A stretch of 64,000 nucleotides of DNA from Clostridiales bacterium (lineage in GTDB: Bacteria > Bacillota > Clostridia > Christensenellales > Pumilibacteraceae), in assembly GCA_015055625.1 (NCBI GenBank), contig SVHU01000002.1, positions 62,001 to 126,000 of the forward strand, written 5' to 3'. The stretch's first letter is position 1; each line of letters starts with the position of its first letter. Shown piece by piece: positions 6,930 to 18,260 of the stretch. Both the position numbers and the translations under genes were made by a program. A model generated the notes under the pieces. The model had not been told where the DNA came from and ran no database searches. It saw nothing but the letters and a program-made list of their open reading frames with translations.

Positions 6930-9900
6930 TTATTCAGCTACTTTTTCCGTTTCAGTTTCTGAATGAGCTTCTTCCATCATGAAAGAACTTTCTTCAGCTG
7001 GATAAACGTTCTTATAAGCTTTCATACCCGTACCAGCAGGAATAAGCTTACCGATAATAACGTTTTCCTTCAAGCCGATAAGCGGATCGATCTTGTTCTT
7101 GATTGCAGCCTCGGTAAGAACTCTTGCAGTTTCCTGGAAGGACGCAGCGGAAAGGAACGAATCGGTTGCAAGAGCAGCCTTGGTAATTCCAAGCAAGGTA
7201 TACTTAGCAAACGCAGGCTTTCCACCACTTTGAACTGCTTTGAGGTTTGCCTCTTTAAACAAGCTTTCGTCAACCATTTCACCAGGAAGAAGATCGGTGT
7301 CACCACTATCTTCAACTCTTACTTTTTTAAGCATTTGGTGAACGATAATTTCGATGTGTTTATCCGAAATTTCTACTGACTGAGAACGGTATACGGACTG
7401 AACTTCCTTAACGATGTATTCCTGAACTTCTTTATGGCCCTTAGTCTTGATGATATCATGAGGATCAATAGGACCTTCGGTAAGAGGATCGCCTGCTTTT
7501 ACAAACGCACCAGTCTTAATTTCAGGCTTCATCTTTGCAGAATATGGAATAGAATAGGTGCTTTCTTTGCCTTCAGCATTCTTAACGATTACGTCACGGC
7601 GACCATTGTTCTCTACGAACTTAACTTCACCAGACTCAGTTGTAATGGTTGCAACACCCTTAGGTCTTCTTGCTTCGAAAAGTTCTTCAACTCTGGGAAG
7701 ACCTCTTGTAATATCTTCACCCGATGCAATACCACCCGAGTGGAATGTACGCATTGTAAGCTGTGTACCGGGTTCACCGATAGACTGAGCTGCAATAATA
7801 CCAACAGCTTCGCCCACTCTTACTGGATTTCTTCCCGACATGTCTTTTCCGTAGCACTTTACGCAAACACCGTGTAAGCATCTGCAGGAAAGTACAGAAC
7901 GCATGCTAACCTTAAAGGGAGGCTTTGTAGGATCTTTGTGAGGATCGTTATACCACTTCATGTAGATCTTGTCTACCTTTTTAGCGGTAGCGTCATCGAT
8001 CATAACATCGGTAGGAGCAATAACTTCGCCAGTTTCTTTATCGATAATAGGCTGAGCAAGATATCTACCCGAAAGTCTATCTGCAAGCGATTCTACGATA
8101 GAGTCGCCGTCCTTGATAGGCTCTACGTCAATACCGGTTTTTGTCATACAGTCTTCTTCTCTTACGATAACGTCCTGAGATACGTCTACAAGACGACGGG
8201 TAAGATAACCAGAGTTTGCTGTCTTAAGAGCTGTATCGGCAAGACCTTTACGTCCACCGTGAGAAGAAATGAAGTACTCAAGTACTGACAAGCCTTCACG
8301 GAAAGAAGAACGAATAGGCGTTTCGATGATTTCACCCTGAGGGTTAGCCATAAGTCCACGCATACCAGAAAGCTGACCGATCTGATCTTTACTACCACGG
8401 GCACCTGATACTGCCATCATGTTGATGGGGTTATAGTTATCCATGTTCTTAAAGAGCGCATCTGTAACATCCTTGTTTGCTGCCGACCATCTGTCAACAA
8501 CCAATCTATGCTTTTCTTCATCGGTAAGTTCACCTTCGTTATATCTTTGCTCAATATTGATTACGTCGTTTTCCGCATCGTCAAGAATCTTCTTCTTTTC
8601 GTCGGGAATATGCATATCGAAGACGGAGGTGGTGATAGCACCGATTGTAGAATACTTATAACCAAGAGCTTTGATGTTGTCAAGAACTCTTACAGTTTCG
8701 GTTGCGCCTGAAATATTGAAGGTCTTATCAACGATAGTTTTAAGCTCTTTCTTTCCTACTCTATAATTAATCTCGAGAGCAAACTCGTTGCCAGGAACAG
8801 AACGATCAACAATGCCAAGGTTCTGAGGAATGTACTCGTTGAAGATAATACGTCCAACAGTTGTTTCGATAATTCCGGACTTTTCAACTCCGTCAATAAC
8901 CTTAGACATTCTTACCTTAATTGCAGACTGAAGCTGAATCTCGTGATTGAAGTATGCCATCTTTGCTTCGTCAACGTCAGCAAACGACATTCCTTCGCCC
9001 TTACATCCGGGCTTATCCATAGTCATATAGAAGCATCCAAGTACCATATCCTGAGTGGGGGTACATACGGGCTTACCATCGGAAAGCTTAAGAATGTTGT
9101 TGGAAGAAAGCATTAAGAACCTTGCTTCTGCCTGAGCCTCTATCGAAAGAGGTACGTGAACTGCCATCTGGTCACCGTCGAAGTCTGCATTGAACGCTGA
9201 ACATGCAAGGGGGTGAATCTTAATTGCTCTACCCTCTACCAAGATGGGTTCGAAAGCCTGAATACCAAGTCTGTGAAGAGTAGGCGCACGGTTAAGAAGA
9301 ACGGGATGCTCTTTGATAACCTTTTCCAATACTCCCCAAACTTTATCATCCGCTCTTTCTACCAAACGCTTAGCGTTTTTGATATTGTGAGCAGAATTAT
9401 CAGCAATAAGCTCGTGCATTACGAAAGGCTTGAAAAGTTCGAGAGCCATTTCCTTGGGAAGACCGCACTGATACATCTTAAGTTCGGGTCCTACAACGAT
9501 AACCGAACGTCCAGAGTAGTCAACACGCTTTCCGAGCAAGTTTTGACGGAAACGTCCCTGCTTACCACGAAGAAGTCCAGACAAAGATTTAAGTTCTCTA
9601 TTGCCAGCTCCGCTTACAGCCTTTCCTTTTCTACCGTTGTCAATAAGAGCGTCAACGGATTCTTGAAGCATACGCTTTTCGTTTCTTACGATAACATCGG
9701 GAGCGCTAATCTCCAAGAGTTTTTTAAGTCTATTATTTCTAGAAATAACACGTCTATATAAATCGTTAAGGTCGCTTGTTGCAAATCTACCGCCGTCAAG
9801 CTGTACCATAGGACGAAGCTCGGGAGGAAGAACGGGCAACGCGTCAAGCACCATCCAGCTGGGCTTTGCGCCACTCTTGTGGAACGCATCGAGAATTTCA

Positions 9901-10532
9901 AGACGCTTAACAGCCTTTACTTTCTTTTGTCCACTAGACTTACTTACGATGTCTTTGAGTTCTTTCCACTCTTTGTCAATATCGATATCGTCCAAAAGTT
10001 GCTTGATAGCGTCACCACCCATTGCTACTTTGAACGAATCTTTACCGTAAAGATCCTGAAAATCTCTCACTTCTCCGTCGGTAAGAATTTGCTTATACTC
10101 AAGAGAAGTTTCGCCTGGATCTGTTACGATGAAGTTAGCATAATAAACTACCTGCTCGAGCGCCTTGGGCGACATATCAAGCAGAAGACCGATACGGCTG
10201 GGCACTCCTCTAAAATACCAGATATGAGTTACGGGGGTAGCAAGTTCGATGTGTCCCATACGTTCACGTCTTACCTTTGCTCTAGTTACTTCTACGCCAC
10301 ACTTGTCGCAGATAACGCCCTTATATCTAACTCTTTTATATTTTCCGCAGTGGCATTCCCAGTCTTTAGTAGGTCCAAAGATCTTCTCGCAGAAAAGTCC
10401 GTCCTTTTCGGGCTTTTGCGTACGATAGTTAATGGTTTCGGGCTTAGTTACCTCGCCTTGCGACCAATCTCTGATCTTATCGGGACTGGCAATAGATATT
10501 TGCATTGAATCGAAGTTATTTAATTCAAACAT
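6930..10532 (-). CDS. rpoC: DNA-directed RNA polymerase subunit beta'
   Basis: A 1200-residue beta' subunit, the clamp and half of the active site of RNA polymerase. The N-terminal zinc ribbon [20 protein letters not shown] is at about 60-79, the catalytic [12 protein letters not shown] motif chelates magnesium, and the second zinc site is in [13 protein letters not shown]. Bridge-helix and trigger-loop regions ([20 protein letters not shown]) are intact. Length is normal for Firmicutes. It follows rpoB by 27 bases and is followed by a strong terminator. Confidence 0.98.
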   Translation of the reverse strand: MFELNNFDSMQISIASPDKIRDWSQGEVTKPETINYRTQKPEKDGLFCEKIFGPTKDWECHCGKYKRVRYKGVICDKCGVEVTRAKVRRERMGHIELATPVTHIWYFRGVPSRIGLLLDMSPKALEQVVYYANFIVTDPGETSLEYKQILTDGEVRDFQDLYGKDSFKVAMGGDAIKQLLDDIDIDKEWKELKDIVSKSSGQKKVKAVKRLEILDAFHKSGAKPSWMVLDALPVLPPELRPMVQLDGGRFATSDLNDLYRRVISRNNRLKKLLEISAPDVIVRNEKRMLQESVDALIDNGRKGKAVSGAGNRELKSLSGLLRGKQGRFRQNLLGKRVDYSGRSVIVVGPELKMYQCGLPKEMALELFKPFVMHELIADNSAHNIKNAKRLVERADDKVWGVLEKVIKEHPVLLNRAPTLHRLGIQAFEPILVEGRAIKIHPLACSAFNADFDGDQMAVHVPLSIEAQAEARFLMLSSNNILKLSDGKPVCTPTQDMVLGCFYMTMDKPGCKGEGMSFADVDEAKMAYFNHEIQLQSAIKVRMSKVIDGVEKSGIIETTVGRIIFNEYIPQNLGIVDRSVPGNEFALEINYRVGKKELKTIVDKTFNISGATETVRVLDNIKALGYKYSTIGAITTSVFDMHIPDEKKKILDDAENDVINIEQRYNEGELTDEEKHRLVVDRWSAANKDVTDALFKNMDNYNPINMMAVSGARGSKDQIGQLSGMRGLMANPQGEIIETPIRSSFREGLSVLEYFISSHGGRKGLADTALKTANSGYLTRRLVDVSQDVIVREEDCMTKTGIDVEPIKDGDSIVESLADRLSGRYLAQPIIDKETGEVIAPTDVMIDDATAKKVDKIYMKWYNDPHKDPTKPPFKVSMRSVLSCRCLHGVCVKCYGKDMSGRNPVRVGEAVGIIAAQSIGEPGTQLTMRTFHSGGIASGEDITRGLPRVEELFEARRPKGVATITTESGEVKFVENNGRRDVIVKNAEGKESTYSIPYSAKMKPEIKTGAFVKAGDPLTEGPIDPHDIIKTKGHKEVQEYIVKEVQSVYRSQSVEISDKHIEIIVHQMLKKVRVEDSGDTDLLPGEMVDESLFKEANLKAVQSGGKPAFAKYTLLGITKAALATDSFLSAASFQETARVLTEAAIKNKIDPLIGLKENVIIGKLIPAGTGMKAYKNVYPAEESSFMMEEAHSETETEKVAE

Positions 10533-10559
10533 TTATTCAATCTCCTTATTTTCGTCGTT

Positions 10560-13500
10560 TCAGTTCAAATCGCCGAAATCGTCATCGCCGAGGATATCAT
10601 CTTCCTCAATGCCATCAAAAGTGTCGTCGGGTAATACTTCGTCATCAAAAACGTCAAAATCAATTTCTCCGCTTTCTTCCTCGAAAATGTTACCAGAAAC
10701 ATCTTTGCTTTCGTCATCTTCGCCGAGATCTTCTGCAAACGCGTTAGCGCTGAAGTCAATTTCGTCTTCAAACGTGGGATCGGGAACGAAACGCTTGGGC
10801 TTTTCGGGTCTTTCATCGTAGATATCTCTCTCGTCTTCCATAAGCTCTCTAATGCTAATTTCCTGCTTTTCTTCGTTAAGAACCTTAACGTCAAGAGCAA
10901 GTGCTTGCAATTCTTTGATAAGAACTTTGAAAGATTCGGGGATACCAGGTTCGTGACGGTTATTACCCTTTACGATAGATTCGTAAGTCTTGGTTCTACC
11001 TACTACGTCGTCGGATTTTACAGTCATAATTTCCTGAAGAACGTTTGCCGCACCGTATGCATAAAGCGCCCAAACTTCCATTTCTCCAAATCTCTGTCCA
11101 CCAAATTGAGCTTTTCCGCCCAAAGGTTGCTGAGTTACGAGTGAGTAAGGTCCGATAGAACGTGCGTGAATCTTATCGTCTACCAAGTGGTTAAGTTTAA
11201 TCATGTACATATAACCTACGGTTGAACGGTTCTCAAACGGTTCGCCGGTACGTCCGTCGTACATCTGTACCTTTCCGTCTACTTCGCCGTTTTCGTTTAC
11301 GCCGAGGTTATTTTCTTTTAAGAGCTTTTCAATGTCGCTCTCTAATGCTCCGTCAAAGACGGGAGTTGCAACCTTCCAGCCGAGCATCTTTGCAACAAGT
11401 CCCAAGTGAACTTCAAGAACCTGTCCAATGTTCATACGAGAAGGAACTCCGAGGGGGTTAAGAACGATCTGAAGGGGTGTTCCGTCAGCCATGAAAGGCA
11501 TATCTTCTTGAGGAAGAACTCTAGAAATAACGCCCTTGTTTCCGTGACGGCCTGCCATCTTATCGCCGACACCAATCTTACGCTTTTGAGCAATGTAAAC
11601 ACGAACAAGCTTGTTTACACCAGGAGCCATTTCGTCCTTGTTTTCTCTCGTAAATACTTTTACGTCAACGACAATTCCACCCTCACCGTGAGGAACTCTA
11701 AGCGAAGTATCTCTAACTTCTCTTGCCTTTTCGCCGAAGATTGCTCTAAGAAGTCTTTCTTCGGGAGTAAGCTCGGTTTCTCCCTTGGGAGTTACTTTAC
11801 CTACTAAGATATCGCCGGATACAACTTCTGCGCCCACTCTTACGATACCGTTTTCGTCAAGGTTCAACAAAGCGTCGGTACCAACGTTGGGAATATCACG
11901 AGTAATTTCTTCCTCGCCAAGCTTTGTATCTCTTGCTTCGTGCTCGTACTCTTCGATATGGATAGAAGTAAAGAGGTCGTCTTTTACAATTTTTTCACTG
12001 ATAAGGATTGCGTCTTCGTAGTTATAACCTTCCCAGCTCATAAAGCCGACAAGAATATTCTTACCAAGAGCAAGCTCAGCGTCTTTTGTAGAGTGTCCGT
12101 CAGCAATAACTTGTCCTGCTTTTACGATATCGCCCTTGTTAACGATGGGCTTCTGGTTAATACAGGTTCCCTGGTTGGAGCCGACAAACTTTCTTAAGGT
12201 ATATTCAGCAACGGTCTTATCTCCAACCAAAGTGCGCTTGCAGTTCTCGATAATTTCAAGACTGTTATCGCTAAGGTTCAAGCCGTTGTTTTCGTCTTCT
12301 TCAATACGGATGGTTTTTGCATCAACGTAAATTACTTTACCACCCTTTCTTGCACAAACCATTACGCCAGAGTCGTATGCAATCTTATTTTCGATACCCG
12401 TTCCTACAACAGGTGTTTCGCAAGTAAGAAGAGGAACTGCCTGACGTTGCATGTTAGATCCCATGAGCGCACGGTGAGTATCATCGTTCTCAAGGAAAGG
12501 AATAAGCGCGGTTGCTACCGATATCATCTGACGGGGAGAAACGTCAAGATAGTCGATTTCTTCGTTGTGGAATTCACCGATATCCTCCTGACGACGAGCA
12601 AGAATACGCTCGTGAGTAAACCACATGGATTCCTCGTCAATTTCTTCGTTAGCCTGAGCAATTGTATATCTATCTTCCTGATCCGCGTCAAGATATTCTA
12701 CAATGTCGGTAATCTTATGATTTTCTTTATCTACCTTTCTATAAGGAGCGGTAATGAAACCGTACTCATTGATCTTTGCATAAGAAGTAAGAGAGGTAAT
12801 AAGACCGATGTTCTGTCCTTCAGGCGTTTCGATAGGACACATCTTTGAATAGTGCGAATAGTGAACGTCACGAACTTCGAAAGATGCTCTTTCTCTATTA
12901 AGACCACCAGGTCCTAACGCAGAAAGTTTTCTCTTGTGCGTAAGCTCTGCAATAGGGTTTGTTTCGTCCATAAACTGTGAAAGCTGAGAAGATCCGAAGA
13001 ACTCCTTGATTGCGCTTGCAACAGGACGAATATTTATAAGAGATTGAGGAGTTGGAGGCTCTGCGTCGCCCTGAATTTGCATTCTTTCTCTTACTACTCT
13101 TTCAAGTCTTGCAATACCGATACGGAACTGATTTTGCAAAAGTTCACCAACAGAACGAACACGACGATTGCCGAGGTGGTCAATATTATCACAAGTTCCA
13201 ACTTCATAACGCAAGCCTGTAATATAGTTAATTGTAGAAATGATATCGTCAATAAGAATATGCTTAACAACGAGCATATCAACATTCTGCTTAGCAAGAT
13301 CTTTAAGAGTTTCTACGTCGCCTTCCGATGCTTCGAGAAGTTTTTTAAGCATGGGATAGTAAACAAGCTCGGTAATTCCAATATCTCTTGCAGGACAACC
13401 AATATAAGCAGAAAGGTCTACGTGGTTATTACCAATTACGTAGTGTCCCTGCATTTCGTGAGTTGCGGGGTTTTCTACCTCAATAGCAACCTCGTTAATA

Positions 13501-14540
13501 CCGCAGTTCTGAATTCTAATAGCAGTTTCTTCGTCGATATAATCGCCCTTAGCTACGATAACTTCGCCATCGGGTGAAATTACGTCTTCGTATGCAATTT
13601 GGTCGGTAATTCTCTTAAAAAGCGCAAGCTTCTTGTTGAACTTATATCTACCAACCTTACACAAATCGTACTTACGACGCTCAAACATAAGGCTTCTAAT
13701 ATACTGACGAATAGAATCCGTGTTTGTAATTTCGCCAGGACGAAGCTTACGATTAAGTTCTTTCAACGCATCTTCTTCCGTCTTATTCTGGTCGTTTTCA
13801 CAAGTAGAACGAATAAGAGGCTCGTTGTGGAAAAGCTCACAGATTTCTTCGTCGGTAATAAAGGATCTACCCTTAAACGGCTCTAAAATTTCAAGCTCGT
13901 CATCTTCATATTCGGTATTTGCTGCAGAACAAAGAGCACGTAAAAGAACGGACGCTTGAACTTTACGTTCTCTATCCACGTGTACCCACAATACACCCTT
14001 GTCGTCTTCTTGCCATTCAAGCCACGCGCCACGAGTAGGGATGTTTGTAGAGGTAAAGTATTTAGTTCCAGTCTTGATGTCCTTTGTAAAATCAAAATAT
14101 ACGCCTGGAGAACGCACTAACTGTGATACAACAACACGTTCTGCACCGTTGATAATAAACGAACCGTTGGGAGTCATAAGAGGTATTTCACCCATGAATA
14201 CGTCATGCGATACCATTTCTCCAGTGTCTTTGTTTACAAGACGCACCTTTACTTTAAGAGGTACAGAATAAGTAGCATCTCTATCTTTACACTCTTTCTC
14301 GGAATACTTGGGGGTCATTTCAAGCCAATGATCCTCAAACCACAATTCCATCTTGTTGCTATAATCTCTGATGGGTGAGAAATCCTTGAAAACCTCTCCA
14401 ATGCCGTTCTTCATAAACTCAAGATAAGAATCCTTTTGCACTTCCACAAGATATGGCATTGCGCAAACGTCTTTTACCTGAGCAAAAGAATGACGTTCCG
14501 TGTTTCCGTACTTAACTTTTTTAATAGTTCTGTCGGCCAT
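10560..14540 (-). CDS. rpoB: DNA-directed RNA polymerase subunit beta
   Basis: A 1326-residue beta subunit. The rifampicin-binding segment [16 protein letters not shown] and [15 protein letters not shown] matches the usual sensitive pattern (His and Ser positions kept). The conserved [13 protein letters not shown] and [23 protein letters not shown] motifs are present. The C-terminus after about residue 1235 is an acidic tail of some 90 residues rich in Asp and Glu, ending DDDFGDLN. It heads rpoB-rpoC; rplJ and rplL, which often precede it, are absent and it has its own promoter. Confidence 0.98.
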   Translation of the reverse strand: MADRTIKKVKYGNTERHSFAQVKDVCAMPYLVEVQKDSYLEFMKNGIGEVFKDFSPIRDYSNKMELWFEDHWLEMTPKYSEKECKDRDATYSVPLKVKVRLVNKDTGEMVSHDVFMGEIPLMTPNGSFIINGAERVVVSQLVRSPGVYFDFTKDIKTGTKYFTSTNIPTRGAWLEWQEDDKGVLWVHVDRERKVQASVLLRALCSAANTEYEDDELEILEPFKGRSFITDEEICELFHNEPLIRSTCENDQNKTEEDALKELNRKLRPGEITNTDSIRQYIRSLMFERRKYDLCKVGRYKFNKKLALFKRITDQIAYEDVISPDGEVIVAKGDYIDEETAIRIQNCGINEVAIEVENPATHEMQGHYVIGNNHVDLSAYIGCPARDIGITELVYYPMLKKLLEASEGDVETLKDLAKQNVDMLVVKHILIDDIISTINYITGLRYEVGTCDNIDHLGNRRVRSVGELLQNQFRIGIARLERVVRERMQIQGDAEPPTPQSLINIRPVASAIKEFFGSSQLSQFMDETNPIAELTHKRKLSALGPGGLNRERASFEVRDVHYSHYSKMCPIETPEGQNIGLITSLTSYAKINEYGFITAPYRKVDKENHKITDIVEYLDADQEDRYTIAQANEEIDEESMWFTHERILARRQEDIGEFHNEEIDYLDVSPRQMISVATALIPFLENDDTHRALMGSNMQRQAVPLLTCETPVVGTGIENKIAYDSGVMVCARKGGKVIYVDAKTIRIEEDENNGLNLSDNSLEIIENCKRTLVGDKTVAEYTLRKFVGSNQGTCINQKPIVNKGDIVKAGQVIADGHSTKDAELALGKNILVGFMSWEGYNYEDAILISEKIVKDDLFTSIHIEEYEHEARDTKLGEEEITRDIPNVGTDALLNLDENGIVRVGAEVVSGDILVGKVTPKGETELTPEERLLRAIFGEKAREVRDTSLRVPHGEGGIVVDVKVFTRENKDEMAPGVNKLVRVYIAQKRKIGVGDKMAGRHGNKGVISRVLPQEDMPFMADGTPLQIVLNPLGVPSRMNIGQVLEVHLGLVAKMLGWKVATPVFDGALESDIEKLLKENNLGVNENGEVDGKVQMYDGRTGEPFENRSTVGYMYMIKLNHLVDDKIHARSIGPYSLVTQQPLGGKAQFGGQRFGEMEVWALYAYGAANVLQEIMTVKSDDVVGRTKTYESIVKGNNRHEPGIPESFKVLIKELQALALDVKVLNEEKQEISIRELMEDERDIYDERPEKPKRFVPDPTFEDEIDFSANAFAEDLGEDDESKDVSGNIFEEESGEIDFDVFDDEVLPDDTFDGIEEDDILGDDDFGDLN

Positions 14541-14659
14541 TAAACTTCTCCTTGTTTGAAAATTGTCTTTTTCGGATGTTTTTGCTATATAACCGTAGGT
14601 TCGCGTCGATTTTTTAGCCTTAAATTTGGCATTTTCCCGACACTTCCGCAGAATACAGC

Positions 14660-14697
14660 ATTATATAATAATATCACAAAATTTCAAGCATTGTCAA
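14660..14697 (-). promoter_or_regulatory. Promoter region of rpoBC
   Basis: TTGACA (14697-14692), an 18-base spacer and TATTAT (14673-14668) on the minus strand; an overlapping TTGAAA-16-TATAAT reading ends at 14660. The leader to the rpoB ATG is about 115-120 bases and has no obvious L10-binding structure. The rest of the 324-base gap is AT-rich without a gene. Confidence 0.75.
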
Positions 14698-14864
14698 GCA
14701 TTTTTAAATAAATATTTTTTAGAAAATTTTTCAACAAATTTTTAAGGATTTCTTTTTATAAACAAAAAAATGCAACCCTTTATTTTTTCACGTTAAAAGA
14801 TTGCGTTCAGGCTATCAAATTTGTATAAAATGAGGATATCATCGCTCCTCACACCCGTATTAGT

Positions 14865-15950
14865 CTAGTGATTTTGCTCCGCGCGTTTTTTTCTTCTTAC
14901 GCTGTTTACGTGACGTTCAAAATCTCCGTTTTTAATAAGTTCTGTCAGAACGAACTGCTCGAAAGAAGGTACTGTGCAAGAATAGAATCCTAATTTTTCA
15001 TCAAACTTAGATACAAGTTTTCTTGGAATAACCATATACCCCACTCTTAGTGATGGCGACACCGTGAGCGAAAACGTATTCATGTATATAACGTTATCGT
15101 TTCCCAGCGCAAAAAGCGTTTCTTCAGGTTTTGTTGACACCGAAAACTCAGACTCAAAGTCGTCTTCTATAATATACCTTTGCGGTCTTTTACTTGCCCA
15201 CCTTGCGTACTCGTGGCGTTTAGACGCGTTTGCAGTTACGCCAGTTGGAAAGCTTCGATATGGCGAAACGTGTAACACGTCGGCTTTAGTTTTTTGAAGC
15301 GCTCCGCTCTTTATGCCGTTATTGCCCAACGGAAGTAATTCACACTCAACCCCCTCCGCTCTATACACCTTTTCGATTTTTTCATAAGACGGATCTTCTA
15401 TACCATAGACAAGATTTTTACCCAAAAGCCCCGCAATAAGCCCATATAAATATTCAGCTCCAGATCCTACAATTATTTGCGAGGGCTCTACGTAAATACC
15501 TCTATTTCGCGCCAAATATCTTGCAAGCGTCATTCTAAACTCCATGCAACCTTGCGATGGGGATTTTTCCAATATTCGCTCACCATAATCATTAATCACC
15601 TTACGCATAGTTTTTGTAAGGACCGAAAAAGGAAACTCTTGCCTGCCACCACTTGTTTGCGTAACATGTTCTATAACAGCATTGCTTTCGCTCGACATAA
15701 AACCGTCTAACGCAGAAAACGTCACGAAAAATCCACTACGTTCACGCGATTCCACATACCCCTCGTCACAAAGCAGTCCATATGCATGTTCTACCGATAT
15801 TACACTTATGCCCGTATCGCTTGCTACCACTCTCTTAGACGGAAGCTTATCACCTTGCTTGTACACGCCATTTACTATATCTTTTTTTAACGCCTCATAC
15901 AACTGAAGATATATAGGCTTTGAAATTTTTGCATCGATTTTGATATTCAT
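14865..15950 (-). CDS. MocR/PdxR-like GntR regulator with degenerate aminotransferase domain
   Basis: A 361-residue protein. Residues 1-75 are a GntR winged helix (YLQLYEALKKDIVNGVYKQGDKLPSKRVVASDTGIS); the rest is a fold-type I aminotransferase domain as in PdxR, the PLP-sensing regulator. Two features are odd. The Schiff-base lysine motif, normally TFSKTLxPSLR, reads TFSLTVSPSLR, with Leu295 encoded by CTC. The protein also stops about 80-100 residues short of the usual 450-480, just after the FERHVNSVRRKKR helix. It is divergent from a pyridoxal kinase gene, so a role in vitamin B6 control is likely, but the mode of PLP sensing cannot be canonical. It could also be a decaying gene. Confidence 0.85.
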   Translation of the reverse strand: MNIKIDAKISKPIYLQLYEALKKDIVNGVYKQGDKLPSKRVVASDTGISVISVEHAYGLLCDEGYVESRERSGFFVTFSALDGFMSSESNAVIEHVTQTSGGRQEFPFSVLTKTMRKVINDYGERILEKSPSQGCMEFRMTLARYLARNRGIYVEPSQIIVGSGAEYLYGLIAGLLGKNLVYGIEDPSYEKIEKVYRAEGVECELLPLGNNGIKSGALQKTKADVLHVSPYRSFPTGVTANASKRHEYARWASKRPQRYIIEDDFESEFSVSTKPEETLFALGNDNVIYMNTFSLTVSPSLRVGYMVIPRKLVSKFDEKLGFYSCTVPSFEQFVLTELIKNGDFERHVNSVRRKKRAEQNH

Positions 15951-15974
15951 CTGGTTATATAAAATTCTCCTGTT

Positions 15975-15996
15975 TTGACTATTTTAATATGGTCAA
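15975..15996. promoter_or_regulatory. Inverted-repeat operator candidate between pdxR-like gene and pdxK
   Basis: TTGACTATTTT (15975-15985) faces AATATGGTCAA (15986-15996), a 22-base palindrome with 9 of 11 matching positions per half. It overlaps the TTGACT hexamer of a possible rightward promoter (TTGACT-17-TTTATT). A leftward promoter with TATAAT near 16004 also lies here. The position suits a shared operator for the divergent pair. Confidence 0.6.
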
Positions 15997-16050
15997 TTTT
16001 ATTATATAATAACTTTTGTAAAAAATCAAGCACATAAAGGAGTTTATATT

Positions 16051-16884
16051 ATGGCTTACAAAAAAGTTCTTACAATACAAGATATTTCATGCGTTGGACA
16101 ATGCTCTCTTACGGTAGCTTTGCCTATATTGTCTGCGTGCGGACACGAAACATGCATACTCCCTTCCGCTGTTCTTTCTACTCACACGGGCGGATTTAGC
16201 GGTTTTACTTTTAGAGATCTTACCGACGATATGCCTGCAATTGTCGAGCATTGGAAAAAGGAGAAAATCAGCTTTGACGCGATTTACACAGGGTACTTGG
16301 GAAGTATAAAACAAGTGGGAATCGTAAAAGACATCTTAAACACAATGGGGAAAGAAAAGTGCGTGAAAGTTGTTGATCCTGCTTTTGCCGATCACGGAAA
16401 ACTTTATTCCATTTTCGATATGGACTATGTAAACGCAATGAAGACGCTTTGCCCATGTTGCGATATACTTGTTCCAAATCTTTCGGAAGCTTGCTTTTTA
16501 AGCGGTGTAGAATATAAAGAAGACTACGACGAACAGTATATCCTTCAAATTCTTATTCGTCTTTCCGCTCTTGGTTGTAAGACAATTCTTATGACAGGCA
16601 TTAGCTTTAACAAGGAAAAAACAGGCATATTGCTTTATGATAACGGCAAAATTCAACGTTATGAACATGAAAAAATGCCAAAGGGCGCGCATGGTACTGG
16701 CGACATTTACGCATCTGCATTTGTTGGCGCTTTGCTTAGAGGCAAAAAGCCACTAAAAGCAGGTTCTATCGCGGCAGACTTTACCGTTCAGTGTATTAAA
16801 AACACACAAGGCGACAAAAAACATTGGTACGGCGCAAAGTTCGAAACAGCCCTTCCCACCCTTATGCAACTTTTAGACAAATAA
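16051..16884 (+). CDS. Pyridoxal/pyridoxamine kinase
   Basis: A 277-residue ribokinase-superfamily kinase. The opening MAYKKVLTIQDISCVGQCSLTVALPILS and THTGGFSGFTFRDLTD match Firmicute PdxK/PdxY-type enzymes that phosphorylate vitamin B6 vitamers to PLP precursors. The catalytic anion hole is AHGTGDIYASAFVGALL (about 210-226), with the base Asp in GTGD. AAAGGAG lies 9 bases before the ATG. It is divergent from the pdxR-like regulator, which supports the B6 assignment over a hydroxymethylpyrimidine kinase role. Length is complete. Confidence 0.9.
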   Translation: MAYKKVLTIQDISCVGQCSLTVALPILSACGHETCILPSAVLSTHTGGFSGFTFRDLTDDMPAIVEHWKKEKISFDAIYTGYLGSIKQVGIVKDILNTMGKEKCVKVVDPAFADHGKLYSIFDMDYVNAMKTLCPCCDILVPNLSEACFLSGVEYKEDYDEQYILQILIRLSALGCKTILMTGISFNKEKTGILLYDNGKIQRYEHEKMPKGAHGTGDIYASAFVGALLRGKKPLKAGSIAADFTVQCIKNTQGDKKHWYGAKFETALPTLMQLLDK

Positions 16885-16888
16885 CAAT

Positions 16889-16928
16889 AAAAAACGGAGT
16901 AAAGCTTTATAATCTTGCTCCGTTTTTT
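16889..16928 (+). terminator. Intrinsic terminator after pdxK
   Basis: AAAACGGAG pairs with CTCCGTTTT and is followed by a run of T, five bases past the stop codon. Confidence 0.85.
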
Positions 16929-16951
16929 ATTTATTCTTAGCTTATTTTACA

Positions 16952-17003
16952 ACAAAAAAAACAGTAGCAATTGTCGAATTTGACATATACGTTACTGTTT
17001 TTT
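16952..17003 (-). terminator. Intrinsic terminator after the sensor kinase
   Basis: On the minus strand AACAGTAAC pairs with GCTACTGTT and runs into a long T tract, 10 bases past the kinase stop. Confidence 0.8.
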
Positions 17004-17012
17004 CGTTACAAA

Positions 17013-18260
17013 TTATTTTTTATCAGCTTCAATAGCGTTATACTTTAGTGGAAGAATTATCGTGAAAGTAGAGCCTTTTCCTACCTCGCTTTCCACTTTT
17101 ATTTTTCCACCTAAAACCTCGATTATGGACTGGCTTATAGTAAGACCTAACCCACAACTATTACCATCCCTTCCTCTTACGTTATCGCACCTATACAGCC
17201 TATCGAAAATTCGTCTTTGATCTTCTTCCTTAATTCCCACACCAAAGTCTTGCACGCTAATAAAAACTTTATCTCCGTCCTTCCCACAAGAAAGAATTAC
17301 ATCGGTATTTTCTGGAGAATACTTTATAGCGTTATCTACCATTGCTCTAACACATTCTGTAAGTAACGAATAATCAGAAATAACGCGTCCTTCATCTAAA
17401 ACATTTGCTATCACGTTATGTTTTACGTCCGCCATTTTATATCCGTCTATAATACGATTGAGAATTTCGGAACACGCGAACTCTTGCTTATTTACAATAT
17501 ATTTTCCGATCTTTGCAAGGAACAATAGTCTTTCGACTATTTTTTTCATATTGTCCGCTTCCATTGCAATGCTTTCTATGCTCTCGTCTAACACGTCTTT
17601 ATCATCTTTGCCCCATCTCATTAATAAGGTTGAATAACCTTGAATAACGGATATGGGCGTTCTTAACTCATGACTTGCGTCGGACACAAACTTTTTTTGT
17701 CGACTAAATGCTTCGTCAACGTCTGTCAAAAGTCTATTTATTGCAACAGCAAGCTCCTTAAGTTCATTTTCGCTACCCTCTTCATCTAGACGCATACTTA
17801 GATTTTCGGACGTTATACCCTTTACCTGCTTTATAATTCGTCTAAGAGGAGCTAAGGTAAATCTTAACGAAAGAAAAGATAGGAACGTTACGAAAAAAAC
17901 TATCAAAACACTAACTACAACGGCGGTAACTCTAAGCTGTATAACAAACAATTGCTCCGCGTCTATTCCGTTTTGAGAAAAATACATTTCCACGGAAAAG
18001 ACTAGTATTAGCGAAAGTATGGCAACGGAAAAAGAAACTAGTAAAAAGTTTATCGCTGTTGTTCGTATAGTAATATTAAGCAAGGTTTTTTTCACCTTTC
18101 CCACACTATGACCGATAGACAAGAAAAACTTTTTTATCGCCCTACCAAACGCCGAGCCCTTCTTTTGTTCGGACTTATCTTTTATAATACGTTCGATAGT
18201 TTCCTCTACGTTCTCTTCTACCTCGATTGCGTTTTTGGGATTTTCATTCATGTTATTCAT
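17013..18260 (-). CDS. Two-component sensor histidine kinase
   Basis: A 415-residue membrane kinase. I chose ATG 18260 because it overlaps the response-regulator stop (ATGA); an upstream in-frame TTG adds only six residues. A basic cytoplasmic N-terminus precedes TM1 (about 68-92), a very short external loop of some 20 residues, TM2 (114-136), a HAMP linker, then HisKA with the phosphoacceptor His197 in SDASHELRTP, and the ATPase with NAIKYSPEN, DFGVGI and GLGLTIS. The small sensor loop suggests a signal in or near the membrane. It is the partner of the regulator just upstream. Confidence 0.92.
   Translation of the reverse strand: MNNMNENPKNAIEVEENVEETIERIIKDKSEQKKGSAFGRAIKKFFLSIGHSVGKVKKTLLNITIRTTAINFLLVSFSVAILSLILVFSVEMYFSQNGIDAEQLFVIQLRVTAVVVSVLIVFFVTFLSFLSLRFTLAPLRRIIKQVKGITSENLSMRLDEEGSENELKELAVAINRLLTDVDEAFSRQKKFVSDASHELRTPISVIQGYSTLLMRWGKDDKDVLDESIESIAMEADNMKKIVERLLFLAKIGKYIVNKQEFACSEILNRIIDGYKMADVKHNVIANVLDEGRVISDYSLLTECVRAMVDNAIKYSPENTDVILSCGKDGDKVFISVQDFGVGIKEEDQRRIFDRLYRCDNVRGRDGNSCGLGLTISQSIIEVLGGKIKVESEVGKGSTFTIILPLKYNAIEADKK

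Noticed and set aside
10560-14540. Many open frames of 60-180 codons on the plus strand across rpoB and rpoC
   Set aside because: They are antisense shadows of highly conserved subunits, with no ribosome sites or recognisable products.
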